64,000 bases of DNA. Source: CAXXOK01 sp963675365. Its GTDB lineage: Bacteria > Bacillota > Clostridia > Christensenellales > Aristaeellaceae. Positions within the stretch are counted from its first letter, which is position 1. Each line of letters begins with the position of its first letter. The position numbers and the translations under genes were made by a program. Below, one piece after another: positions 1 to 7,755 of this stretch. Location: contig CAXXVA010000001.1 in assembly GCA_963675365.2 (NCBI GenBank), positions 930,001 to 994,000 of the forward strand. The letters run 5' to 3'. Below the pieces are notes generated by a model, which worked only from the letters and a program-made list of their open reading frames with translations, searched no databases and was not told the origin of the DNA.

Positions 1-763
1 AGGCCATAATATCGCTGGATACAAACGCGGCGGCCGGATCGCTGCCAGGCTGATAGGTTTTCAGCGCTTCCTTCATCAGCTCAAACCCGGACGCGAAGGT
101 AAAATCGCCGTACAAGATCTCACAGGATGATTCCGCAACGCCGTGCAGCTTCAGGGTTTCGGTAAACCCGTTCAGGCGCGCCGCGGCGTTGGGCACGATA
201 TCCACAGGGCCCGCCAGACAATAAAAACGGCTGTACTTGCGGGACACCAGGTAATCGGCGATCGACGCCGCGCCGTGATAGTTATCCGCATACACGAAGG
301 CGACGTTTCGGTTGGTTTTCTCGGGCGGCTGATCGACGATCACCAGGGGGATATCGATCATCTCCATCAGATTTTTACTGTCGATACGCGGCGCAAAGGC
401 GATGATGCCGTCCATACGGGCGTTGAGGATGCTTTCGATGTTGCGGATCTCGTTTTGCGGTTTGTTATCCGAATCGAACAATACGATCTGGTACTCTTCT
501 TTCCCCACGGTATGCTGGACATTCTTAACCCCTTCGGAGAAAAACGGGTTGGTGATGTCCGGAACCAGCACGCCGATGGTTTGGGAGCGCTTGGTTTTCA
601 AGTTGCGCGCATACACGTTCGGGCGGTACCCCAGCTCCTTGACGGCTTGATGAACACGCTGCTCAAGATCGCTTGAGACATACTTTTTCTGCGTCAGTAC
701 GTTGGAAACCGTCGCCGTCGATACCCCGGCGTGTTTCGCGATCTCTTTAATCGTAACGTTCAT
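1..763 (-). CDS. LacI-family transcriptional regulator, 3' end cut by window edge
   Basis: The first residues form the classic LacI helix-turn-helix (MNVTIKEIAKHAGVSTATVS). It continues into the hinge region (YRPNVYARNLKTKRSQ) and then a periplasmic-binding-protein-like effector domain (TIGVLVPDITNPFFSEG, then DGIIAFAPR). About 254 residues are visible and the C-terminal part of the effector domain lies outside the window. These proteins bind palindromic operators as dimers and release DNA on binding a sugar or sugar phosphate. The gene has its own near-perfect promoter and a 20-bp palindrome between promoter and start, so autoregulation is likely. The genes to its right are an arabinose operon, which may be a target, but the same palindrome was not found there, so the regulon is unproven. 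Confidence 0.93.
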   Translation of the reverse strand, partial: MNVTIKEIAKHAGVSTATVSNVLTQKKYVSSDLEQRVHQAVKELGYRPNVYARNLKTKRSQTIGVLVPDITNPFFSEGVKNVQHTVGKEEYQIVLFDSDNKPQNEIRNIESILNARMDGIIAFAPRIDSKNLMEMIDIPLVIVDQPPEKTNRNVAFVYADNYHGAASIADYLVSRKYSRFYCLAGPVDIVPNAAARLNGFTETLKLHGVAESSCEILYGDFTFASGFELMKEALKTYQPGSDPAAAFVSSDIMA

Positions 764-775
764 AACTACACCTTA

Positions 776-795
776 TCAGTTAATCGAGTAACTGA
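776..795. promoter_or_regulatory. Palindromic operator for the LacI-type regulator
   Basis: A 20-bp near-perfect palindrome (TCAGTTAATCGAGTAACTGA) with a central CG step, typical of LacI-family operators. It lies between the -10 box (800-805) and the start codon (763) of the regulator. Autorepression is inferred from position and symmetry. Confidence 0.65.
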
Positions 796-799
796 CTAG

Positions 800-828
800 A
801 TCATAGCATACGGATTTTTGGCTGTCAA
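800..828 (-). promoter_or_regulatory. Sigma-A-type promoter of the LacI-type gene
   Basis: On the minus strand TTGACA (823-828) is followed by exactly 17 bp and TATGAT (800-805), a near-consensus vegetative promoter. Transcription would start just inside or next to the palindrome at 776-795. Confidence 0.8.
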
Positions 829-1055
829 GCGTTTTTTGTGAACTTTTTGTATCAGCCGGCTGCCCCACCGCCAGATCGTATACGTTTGCATTGCGCAATG
901 CCGTACGGACTATAGGCGCGCCCCGTTTTTTTGGCTTGCCGGATAAAACGCAGAGAGTCGATCGTTTAATCATCGGACGGCTGCAGCGATACCGCGCGGG
1001 CAAAAGCAGCCGGTATTGTTAAATAAACCCGATCCAAAGAAAAGTGAGGATGCTG

Positions 1056-1718
1056 ATGATGAGAAAGCCGAATAAGAACCTGAACCGCCTGTTCCTGCTG
1101 TCGCTGATCCTTTGTATGCTGCTGACGACAGGCGGCGCGCAGGAAGTCGCGGCGCCGCGGGAGATGCTTTCCGCTTACCAGGCCGTTGTGTTGGGCGAGC
1201 AGCCCTACCTTCAGTCCGATCCGTTTGAGGGCACGCTGACCGAAACCATCATGACCCCGGAAATCGGCCAATGGTACGGATATCTGTTTGAAACGCCGCT
1301 CCGCTTTGACGCGTTCGCCGTGACGGACCTGGACAAAGACGGATATCCCGAGCTGCTCCTAAAGCTCAGCGAGGACTTCGGATTCGAGCTTTTGCGTTTT
1401 TATGACGGCACGGTGTACGGCTACCCCTTTGTGTACCGGGCGATGGAAGCCGTCACGGTAGACGGCGAAATTCATGCGTCCAGCGGCGCAACCAACTTCG
1501 GCTGGGTCACGCTTACGTTTACCGGTATGCAAGAGCAGCGCCCCGCCGTATGCTGGATGTCTGACGAGGCATCGGATACCGTCCGTTACACGATCGCCGA
1601 CGCTGTGGTGAGCGAAAGCGAGTTCAAGACCTTCAACGACGCCCTGTGGGCCAAGGATCAAATCGAATGGACGGCGTATACCCCCCAAGCGCTCGACGCC
1701 ATCGTGAGCGGAGACTGA
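1056..1718 (+). CDS. Small secreted protein with a short EF-hand/FG-GAP-like Asp motif, function unknown
   Basis: I do not recognise a family. The protein (about 220 residues) begins with a basic stretch, a hydrophobic core (LFLLSLILCMLLTT) and a likely signal-peptidase site near GGAQ, so it should be exported. The segment VTDLDKDGYPELLLKL resembles the calcium-binding DxDxDG loop found in VCBS/FG-GAP and dockerin-like proteins. Several in-frame starts lie close together (GTG 1044, ATG 1050, 1056, 1059). 1056 is chosen because GAGGA at 1046-1050 sits about 5 nt upstream. It converges on araA and shares a terminator with it. Confidence 0.6.
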   Translation: MMRKPNKNLNRLFLLSLILCMLLTTGGAQEVAAPREMLSAYQAVVLGEQPYLQSDPFEGTLTETIMTPEIGQWYGYLFETPLRFDAFAVTDLDKDGYPELLLKLSEDFGFELLRFYDGTVYGYPFVYRAMEAVTVDGEIHASSGATNFGWVTLTFTGMQEQRPAVCWMSDEASDTVRYTIADAVVSESEFKTFNDALWAKDQIEWTAYTPQALDAIVSGD

Positions 1719-1733
1719 CACGCGTACCAAACA

Positions 1734-1767
1734 AAAAGCCCTGTATCGTTTGCGATACAGGGCTTTT
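1734..1767. terminator. Bidirectional intrinsic terminator between the secreted-protein gene and araA
   Basis: A stem with arms AAAAGCCCTGTATCG and CGATACAGGGCTTTT around a 3-4 nt loop. It carries A-rich and T-rich flanks, so it works on both strands. It begins only about 12 nt after the araA stop codon, which supports that stop as genuine. Confidence 0.9.
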
Positions 1768-1778
1768 ATGACTTTGCG

Positions 1779-3170
1779 TTACCCGATGACCACGATCTCG
1801 GTATCGGTCAGCTTGGCGAACAGCTTCATATCGTCGGCGGTCAGCGCGGTGGAGACGACCGTGTGGTGGCCGCCGCCCGCTTCGATCCAGGCTTTCGCGC
1901 CTTCGGCGAAGCTCGGCTTGATCTTCCACATGATCTGCCCGACGGGGAGCTTGGGCATGGGCTTGGGCTGGGCGATCAATTCAATGTTCGCCACCACCAG
2001 GCGGAAGTGCGTGCCCAGGTCGATCATGCACACGGCGATGCCCTCGCCCGTAACGCCGCCGAAGGTCAGGCGCGCCGGGTCGGCCTTGCCGCCGATGCCC
2101 AGCGGGTGCACCTCGATGGCGGGCTTGGTGGCCGCAAACGAGGGCGAGACCTCCAGCATGTGCGCGCCGAGCACCAGCTCGTCCGCCAGATCGTAGGTGT
2201 AATCCTCCATAAAGCCGGTCGCGCCCTTGCGGCCTTCGGCCATTTTCCACATGACGGCGTTCATGGCGCTGGTCTTGTAATCGCCCTCGCCGCCGAAGCC
2301 GATGCCCTTGCCCTGCATGCGCTGGGTAGCGAGGCCCGGCAGCTGCTCCATGCCGTACAGGTCTTCAAAGGTGTCCGTATACGCGCCCACGCCGTGCTCC
2401 GCCACAAAGGCGTCCAACGCGATTTCGTAACGGGCCTGCTCGATAATGGCTTGCATGTCGTCGGTCTTGATGGTATAGGCTTCCTGATACTCTTTCAGCT
2501 TTGCGTCCAGCTGCTCTTCGGTTACGCCGCGCACCAGATTTACAAGATCGCCGATGGCGTAATAGTTCACTTCCCAGCCGTAACGGATCTGGCTTTCCAC
2601 GCGGTCGCCGTCGGTCACGGCCACCTGGCGCATGTTGGAGCCGAACATCGCCACTTTCAGGTTACGGGAGAAATCCAACGCCTTGGCGACCTGCGCAAAC
2701 TGCCGAAGTTGCGCCAGCACCTTTTCGTTCTGATAATACCCGACCACGATCTGGCGTTTGATGCCGAGGCGAGTGCAGATAAACCCGTACTCCCGGTCGC
2801 CGTGGGCGGCCTGGTTGAGGTTCATGAAATCCATGTCGATGGACTCGTACGGCAGGCGTTCGTTCGCCTGGGTGTGCAGATGGCACAGCGGCTTATTTAG
2901 AATCTGCAGGCCCTTGATCCACATCTTGGCGGGCGAGAAGGTGTGCATCCAGGTGATCACGCCCACGCAGTCCGCGTCGGCAGACGCTTCCCGCATGACG
3001 GCGATGCAGCTTTCGGAGTTGATAACCGTCGGTTTCCAAACGATCTCGGTGACGTCGCCGAGCTTGCCGTTCAAAAACGAAACCATGTCCTTGGTGTCTT
3101 TGGCGACCTGCTTCAGGGTTTCCTCGCCGTACAGGTCCTGGCTGCCGGTGATAAAATACAGCTTCTTCAT
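1779..3170 (-). CDS. araA: L-arabinose isomerase
   Basis: Converts L-arabinose to L-ribulose in the cytoplasm, first step of bacterial arabinose use. The N-terminus has the family motif (FITGSQDLYGEETL). Family blocks follow in order: WMHTFSPAKMWI, SIDMDFMNLNQAAHG, FGSNMRQVAVTDGD, GIGFGGEGDYKT, FMEDYTYDL, GAHMLEVSP, HPLGIGGKADPARL and AGGGHHTVVS. The Glu, Glu, His and His that correspond to the E. coli metal-binding residues are all present in these blocks. At 463 residues it is short: it ends at the point equivalent to about 25-30 residues before the E. coli C-terminus. The terminator right after the stop argues against a frameshift. It is the last gene of the kinase-araD-araA group and starts 1 nt after araD ends. 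Confidence 0.96.
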   Translation of the reverse strand: MKKLYFITGSQDLYGEETLKQVAKDTKDMVSFLNGKLGDVTEIVWKPTVINSESCIAVMREASADADCVGVITWMHTFSPAKMWIKGLQILNKPLCHLHTQANERLPYESIDMDFMNLNQAAHGDREYGFICTRLGIKRQIVVGYYQNEKVLAQLRQFAQVAKALDFSRNLKVAMFGSNMRQVAVTDGDRVESQIRYGWEVNYYAIGDLVNLVRGVTEEQLDAKLKEYQEAYTIKTDDMQAIIEQARYEIALDAFVAEHGVGAYTDTFEDLYGMEQLPGLATQRMQGKGIGFGGEGDYKTSAMNAVMWKMAEGRKGATGFMEDYTYDLADELVLGAHMLEVSPSFAATKPAIEVHPLGIGGKADPARLTFGGVTGEGIAVCMIDLGTHFRLVVANIELIAQPKPMPKLPVGQIMWKIKPSFAEGAKAWIEAGGGHHTVVSTALTADDMKLFAKLTDTEIVVIG

Positions 3171-3171
3171 G

Positions 3172-3870
3172 TCAGTGATTTCCTTCCTGGCCGTAGTATG
3201 CGTTCTTTCCGTGCTTGCGCAGGTAATGCTTGTCCAAAAGGTACTGGTCGGCGCGCGGCGCCTCCGGGTTGATGGCTTCGGTAAGCACCGCCATTTTGGC
3301 GACCTGCTCCAGCACCGCCGCGTGGTACACGGCCTCGTCCGGGGTTTTGCCCCAGGCGAACGGCCCGTGGTTTTTCACCAAAATACCGGGCGTGGCCATG
3401 ACCTCCATATCCCGCAGGGTTTCGATGATCACAAAGCCGGTGTTCTGTTCGTAGGCCGTGTCGATCTCCTCCTGGGTCAGCGCCCTTGCGCAGGGTACGT
3501 CGCCGTGGAAATAATCCGCGTGGGTCGTCCCGTAGGCGGGCACGGCGCGCCCCGCCTGGGCAAAGGCCGTGGCATAGGTGGAGTGCGTGTGCACGATGCC
3601 CCCGATGTCCGGAAACGCCTTGTACAGTTCGATATGCGTGGGCGTGTCGGACGAGGGTTTCAGCGTCCCGTCCACCACGTTTCCGTCCAGATCGACCACG
3701 ACCATGTCGTCGGCCGTCATGCCGTCGTAATCCACCCCGCTGGGCTTGATGACGACCAGACCCTTTTCCCGGTCGATACCCGATACGTTACCCCAGGTGA
3801 ACAGCACCAGCCCGTGCTTAACCAGATCGAGATTGGCCTTTAGAACCTGTTTTTTCAATTTACTGAGCAT
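3172..3870 (-). CDS. araD: L-ribulose-5-phosphate 4-epimerase
   Basis: Makes D-xylulose 5-phosphate from L-ribulose 5-phosphate, joining arabinose use to the pentose phosphate pathway. The 232-residue class II aldolase fold is complete: GNVSGIDREKGLVVIKPSGVDY near the start, SSDTPTHIELY, then the zinc-binding HTHSTYATAF pair, and the third His in DEAVYHAAVLEQVA. The catalytic Asp equivalent is in SSDTPT. A GGAGGG site lies about 7 nt before the ATG. It sits 3 nt after the kinase gene, consistent with translational coupling in one mRNA. Confidence 0.96.
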   Translation of the reverse strand: MLSKLKKQVLKANLDLVKHGLVLFTWGNVSGIDREKGLVVIKPSGVDYDGMTADDMVVVDLDGNVVDGTLKPSSDTPTHIELYKAFPDIGGIVHTHSTYATAFAQAGRAVPAYGTTHADYFHGDVPCARALTQEEIDTAYEQNTGFVIIETLRDMEVMATPGILVKNHGPFAWGKTPDEAVYHAAVLEQVAKMAVLTEAINPEAPRADQYLLDKHYLRKHGKNAYYGQEGNH

Positions 3871-3873
3871 TAT

Positions 3874-5418
3874 TTATCCCTCCACGGCGGCGCGCTCGGT
3901 TTTAAGCGCGGTTTCAAACTCTTTCAGATATGCGGCAAAGCCCTGCACGCCCTCCGCCTCCGGCGCAAGGGTGGAGCGCTTGGCGTCGAAAAACACCTTG
4001 TGTTCCAGATAATCGTCCAGCGTCTCGCCCGCTTCCTTCTGCACGCGGTAGGCCGCGAGCACCGCCATGCCGTACGCGCCGCCCTCGCCCGCGGTTTCCA
4101 TCACCGATACGGGCGTGTTCAGCGCGTTGGCGAGGTACTGCTGCCCGACCTTGGGCGCCTTGAAGAAGCCGCCGTGCCCGGTGATGCGGTCGATGGCGAC
4201 TTTCTCGTCCTGTAATATCCGCATGCCGACGGCAAGCGACGAAAGCGCTGAATAGAGCTGCGCTTTTAAGAAATTGGGCAGGGTGAATTTGCTTCCGGCG
4301 TCCCTCAGCACCAGCGGCTTGCCCGCTTCAAAGCCCGTAATGTGCTCGCCGGACAGGTAGTTGACCACCACCATGCCGCCGCAGTCCGCATCGCCCGCAA
4401 GGCTCAGCTCGTAGAGCTTATCGTAGATTTTTTTGATGTTCACGTCCATGCCGAACGCCCGCAAAAACTCCTGATAGGTGTCCGCCCAGGCGTTCAGATC
4501 GGAGGTGCAGTTGGCGCAGTGCACCATCGCCACGGGCTTGCCCGAGGGCGTCGCCACCATGTCGATCTGTTCATAGGCGCGGGAGAGCGGTTTTTCCAGC
4601 ACCGTCATCGAAAAGATGGACGTGCCCGCCGATACGTTGCCCGTGCGCGTGGCGACGCTGTTGGTCGCCACCATGCCCGTGCCCGCGTCGCCCTCCGGCG
4701 GCGCGACGGGGATGCCCGCCTGTATTCTGCCGCTGGGGTCGATCAGCTTCGCGCCCGCTTCGGTAAGCGTGCCCGCGTCCTCCCCCGCCATGCGCACCGC
4801 GGGGAGCAGATCGATCACCTTCCAGGGCAGCGCGTACTTTGCAACCAATGCGTCGAACTGTGCGATATTTTTCTTGCTGTACTGCCCGCCGTCCAGCGGG
4901 AACATGCCGCTGGCCTCGCCGACGCCGATGACGAACCGGTCCGTCAGCATGTGGTGGATATAGCCCTCCAGCGTGTTGATGTGATGGATGTCCTTAACGT
5001 GCGCTTCGCCCTGCAGCACCGCGTGGTACAAATGCGCGATGGACCAGCGCTGCGGAATGTTGCACTGGAAAAGCTCCGAAAGGTCCGCGCTTGCCGCATG
5101 GGTAAAGGTATTGCGCCAGGTGCGAAACGGCGTGAGCAGTTTGCCGTTTTGATCAAACGGTAAATACCCGTGCATCATCGCCGACACGCCGAGGCCGGTG
5201 ATCTCCACGGGTTCCGGCAGGCTGTCCAGCAGTTCCTTCACGGCGGCGCGGACGCCGTCCCACGCCTCTTCCAGCGGGTAGGTCCACACGCCGTTTTCAA
5301 AGCGGTTGTCCCAGGTAAAGCCGCCCTGCGCCACCGGCTTGTGGGCTTGGTCGACCAGCACGGCCTTGATGCGCGTCGATCCCAGTTCAATGCCCAAATA
5401 GGTTTTCCGTTTGTCCAT
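3874..5418 (-). CDS. FGGY-family pentulose kinase, probable L-ribulokinase
   Basis: About 514 residues. The N-terminal ATPase-fold motif is LGIELGSTRIKAVLVD, followed by the FGGY substrate region (GLGVSAMMHGYLPFD, RTWRNTFT). The C-terminal half has GHGGFFKAPKVGQQ and an AGEGGAYGMAVLAAY nucleotide-binding segment. Context with araD and araA makes L-ribulose the likely substrate. The sequence looks more like the xylulokinase/generic FGGY branch than classical AraB (about 560 residues), so it may be a non-orthologous ribulokinase. The start at 5418 is preferred over an upstream in-frame ATG at 5463: AGGGG lies about 8 nt before it and the family alignment begins there. Confidence 0.85.
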   Translation of the reverse strand: MDKRKTYLGIELGSTRIKAVLVDQAHKPVAQGGFTWDNRFENGVWTYPLEEAWDGVRAAVKELLDSLPEPVEITGLGVSAMMHGYLPFDQNGKLLTPFRTWRNTFTHAASADLSELFQCNIPQRWSIAHLYHAVLQGEAHVKDIHHINTLEGYIHHMLTDRFVIGVGEASGMFPLDGGQYSKKNIAQFDALVAKYALPWKVIDLLPAVRMAGEDAGTLTEAGAKLIDPSGRIQAGIPVAPPEGDAGTGMVATNSVATRTGNVSAGTSIFSMTVLEKPLSRAYEQIDMVATPSGKPVAMVHCANCTSDLNAWADTYQEFLRAFGMDVNIKKIYDKLYELSLAGDADCGGMVVVNYLSGEHITGFEAGKPLVLRDAGSKFTLPNFLKAQLYSALSSLAVGMRILQDEKVAIDRITGHGGFFKAPKVGQQYLANALNTPVSVMETAGEGGAYGMAVLAAYRVQKEAGETLDDYLEHKVFFDAKRSTLAPEAEGVQGFAAYLKEFETALKTERAAVEG

Positions 5419-5580
5419 TTTATATCCCCTCAAACGTTCGTTTCTACGCCCATTATACGACATTTTAGGGAAACAGGAAACCCCGGTCCGGCAGTTTTCC
5501 GGCCCTGATTCCTTCGGTTTTTCTCGCTATTTGGAATGATTTTTTACGCCAAATCCTTTACCGCGGCTTTGCAAAAGACC

Positions 5581-5609
5581 GGGGCGCACGGCATCACGCC
5601 GAACGCCCC
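5581..5609 (-). terminator. Imperfect GC-rich hairpin between importer and kinase genes
   Basis: Arms GGGGCGCACGGC and GCCGAACGCCCC form about 10 pairs with a two-base internal mismatch. On the minus strand a short T-run (GGTCTTTTGC) follows. It could be a weak terminator or a processing site separating importer and catabolic transcripts in the 214-nt gap. No other feature was seen in this gap. Confidence 0.45.
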
Positions 5610-5632
5610 CGCCTGTTTGCTTTTTGATTGCG

Positions 5633-6688
5633 TTACCCCTTTGGCGCGCTCGTGCGGTGCGCGGTGGACGTCACCACCACGCGCTGGATGCCGATGAACA
5701 AGAGCAGCAGCGCGCCCGTCGCGATTTTAGACCACCAGGTGAGCAAATTCCCCTGGAAGGTAATCAGGGTCGGAATCATACTGCGTAAAAGCACGCCGAA
5801 GAACGTCCCCAGCATCGAGCCCACGCCGCCGGTTAGCAGCGCGCCGCCGATGACCGCCGAGGAAATCACGTCCAGCTCGCCGCCCTGCAGGGCCAGGTTC
5901 CATCCGCTTTTCACGTACAGCGCGTAGCTGACGCCCATCAGCACCGAGCACAGCCCGTTGAACGCGTAAACGCCCACGATGGTTCTGCCCACCGGCAGGC
6001 CCATCAGCTGCGCCGACTGCATGTTTCCGCCCACGGCGTACACGTTGCGCCCGAACTTGGTGCTCCGCAGCAGAAACGCGCCCAGCAGGATGACGAACAG
6101 GAATAAAAGCACGTTGAAATTGATGAAGGCGATCGGCTTGATCTTCACCCATTCGCCGTCCACCATATGGTAGAAGTAGATTTTCCATTTTGCCAGCGCA
6201 TCGAACGCGCTGTTGGTAATGGCGATGGACTCCCGGCTGATGATGGAGCAGATGCCGCGCGCCAGGAACAACCCTGTCAGCGTTGTGATAAACGGCGGCA
6301 CGTTGAGGAAGTGGATCATAGCGCCCATCATCGCGCCAAGCCCCACGCCGACGAACATCGCGATGCCGATGCACAGGAAGGGGTCGATACCCAAAATCGA
6401 GTTGCCGTAGGCGATAATCATCCCCGTCAGCGAGGCGACGGCCGCCACCGACAGATCGATCCCGCCGGTGATCAGCACGATCGTCATTCCCACGGCCGAG
6501 ATGCCGAAATAGGCGTTGTCGATAAACAGGTTCAAAAACGTGCGAAGCGTGGTAAAGCCCTTGCTGCCGTACATGGCCGCGCCGAAGATATAAATCAGCA
6601 CAAACACGCCGATGGTCGCCATGATCATGATGTTCTGCTGGCTGACCAGCCTGCGCTTGACGGCGTTCATCAGTTTGGATGTATTCAT
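5633..6688 (-). CDS. yjfF: Sugar ABC transporter permease, YjfF type
   Basis: An inner-membrane permease of the ribose/galactofuranose (CUT2) family, about 351 residues with 8-10 hydrophobic segments. Regions close to E. coli YjfF include DNAYFGISAVGMTIVLITGGIDLSV, FITTLTGLFLARG, YAVGGNMQSAQLMGLPV and VISSAVIGGALLTGGVGS. The conserved GGIDLSV loop contacts the ATPase. Start 6688 (ATG) is preferred over an overlapping GTG at 6697 because a GGGG site is 8 nt upstream. It lies downstream of the ATPase and first permease in the same order as E. coli ytfQRT-yjfF. Confidence 0.9.
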   Translation of the reverse strand: MNTSKLMNAVKRRLVSQQNIMIMATIGVFVLIYIFGAAMYGSKGFTTLRTFLNLFIDNAYFGISAVGMTIVLITGGIDLSVAAVASLTGMIIAYGNSILGIDPFLCIGIAMFVGVGLGAMMGAMIHFLNVPPFITTLTGLFLARGICSIISRESIAITNSAFDALAKWKIYFYHMVDGEWVKIKPIAFINFNVLLFLFVILLGAFLLRSTKFGRNVYAVGGNMQSAQLMGLPVGRTIVGVYAFNGLCSVLMGVSYALYVKSGWNLALQGGELDVISSAVIGGALLTGGVGSMLGTFFGVLLRSMIPTLITFQGNLLTWWSKIATGALLLLFIGIQRVVVTSTAHRTSAPKG

Positions 6689-6693
6689 GTCCG

Positions 6694-7755
6694 TCACCCC
6701 TTTTCCACCGCGAGCTTGCGGTGTTTGGCGCGTTTGCCTAAGGCGCGGCGAACGGGCTCGGACTGGAGGATGATCACCACGGCAACGATCAGCGCCTTGA
6801 ACAGCATCGTCGCCTCCGCCGCGACCCCGAAGTAATACACAAACGTGATGATCGTGCGGATAATGATCGAGCCCACCAGCGTCCCCAGCAGGCTGAACTT
6901 GCCGCCGGACATGCTGGTGCCGCCGATGACGACGGCCAGGATGGCGTCCAGCTCGTAGTTGAGGCCCGCGTTGTTGCTGTCGTTCTGGCCGATGCGGCTG
7001 GCGTAGATGATGCCCGATATCGCGGCCAGAAAGCCCGTGATAACGTAGACCATCATCAGCACGCGCTTGGCGTTGATGCCGGAGACGCGGCTGGCGCTGC
7101 GGTTGATGCCCACGGTTTCCACAAACATGCCAAACGAGGTCTTGCGCGTAAACAATAACATCAAAAGCAGCGCAACCGCCGTAATGATCACCGGCATGGG
7201 CAGGAACAATATACTCCCCTGCGAGATAAACTTAAACGGCGTATAGCTGATGGTCATCTGCCTGCCGTTGGTGATTACCTGCGCGATGCCGCGGCCGGCG
7301 ACCATCAGGATCAGCGTAGTAATAATCGGCTGCATACCGAACCGCGACACCAAAAGCCCGTTGAAGCTTCCCATCAGCAAGCCGACCGCAAGGCCCGCCG
7401 CGAGCACCAGCACAAACGGCGTGATGGAAAAATCGCCCGCCGTGGGATACATGGTCATGTCCCATCGCATGAGCTTTAGGATCAGCGCGCCGCTGACGGC
7501 GACCGTCGCGCCGACGGAAAGGTCCGTGCCCGCCGTGGCGATGACCAGCGTCATCCCCAGCGCGATCAGGGTGATTTCGGACGAGCGGTTCAGGATGTCG
7601 ATCAGCGAACCGTAGAGCATGCCGGTCGTCGGCTGGTATTTAATGGAGAAGAAATCCGGGCGGATGATAAAGCAAACCAGCAGGATCAGCAATTCCGCGA
7701 CCACCGCCCAGAAAACCTTGGATTTGATCATTCTTGAACGGGTGTTTTCTTTCAT
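6694..7755 (-). CDS. ytfT: Sugar ABC transporter permease, YtfT type
   Basis: A second CUT2 permease (353 residues) that would pair with the YjfF-type protein in a heterodimeric channel. Segments closely matching E. coli YtfT include IDILNRSSEITLIALGMTLV, TTLILMVAGRGIAQVIT, FTRKTSFGMFVETVGINR and NNAGLNYELDAILAVVIGG. One loop differs from the usual form: ATAGTDLSVG, where most members have GGIDLSVG. The gene overlaps the ATPase gene by four bases (ATGA), indicating coupled translation. Substrate is inferred, from the araBDA-type neighbours, to be an arabinose form (E. coli YtfQ binds furanose galactose). Confidence 0.9.
   Translation of the reverse strand: MKENTRSRMIKSKVFWAVVAELLILLVCFIIRPDFFSIKYQPTTGMLYGSLIDILNRSSEITLIALGMTLVIATAGTDLSVGATVAVSGALILKLMRWDMTMYPTAGDFSITPFVLVLAAGLAVGLLMGSFNGLLVSRFGMQPIITTLILMVAGRGIAQVITNGRQMTISYTPFKFISQGSILFLPMPVIITAVALLLMLLFTRKTSFGMFVETVGINRSASRVSGINAKRVLMMVYVITGFLAAISGIIYASRIGQNDSNNAGLNYELDAILAVVIGGTSMSGGKFSLLGTLVGSIIIRTIITFVYYFGVAAEATMLFKALIVAVVIILQSEPVRRALGKRAKHRKLAVEKG

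Noticed and set aside
1863..2900. Long open reading frames opposite araA and other genes (for example also 9301-10323, 12410-14308, 39732-40799)
   Set aside because: They lie antisense to genes with clear conserved motifs, lack ribosome sites and have His/Arg/Gly-rich low-complexity translations typical of the opposite strand of GC-rich genes.
5419..5463. Upstream start for the FGGY kinase
   Set aside because: The extra 15 residues are outside the family alignment, and the ATG at 5418 has an AGGGG site at good distance.
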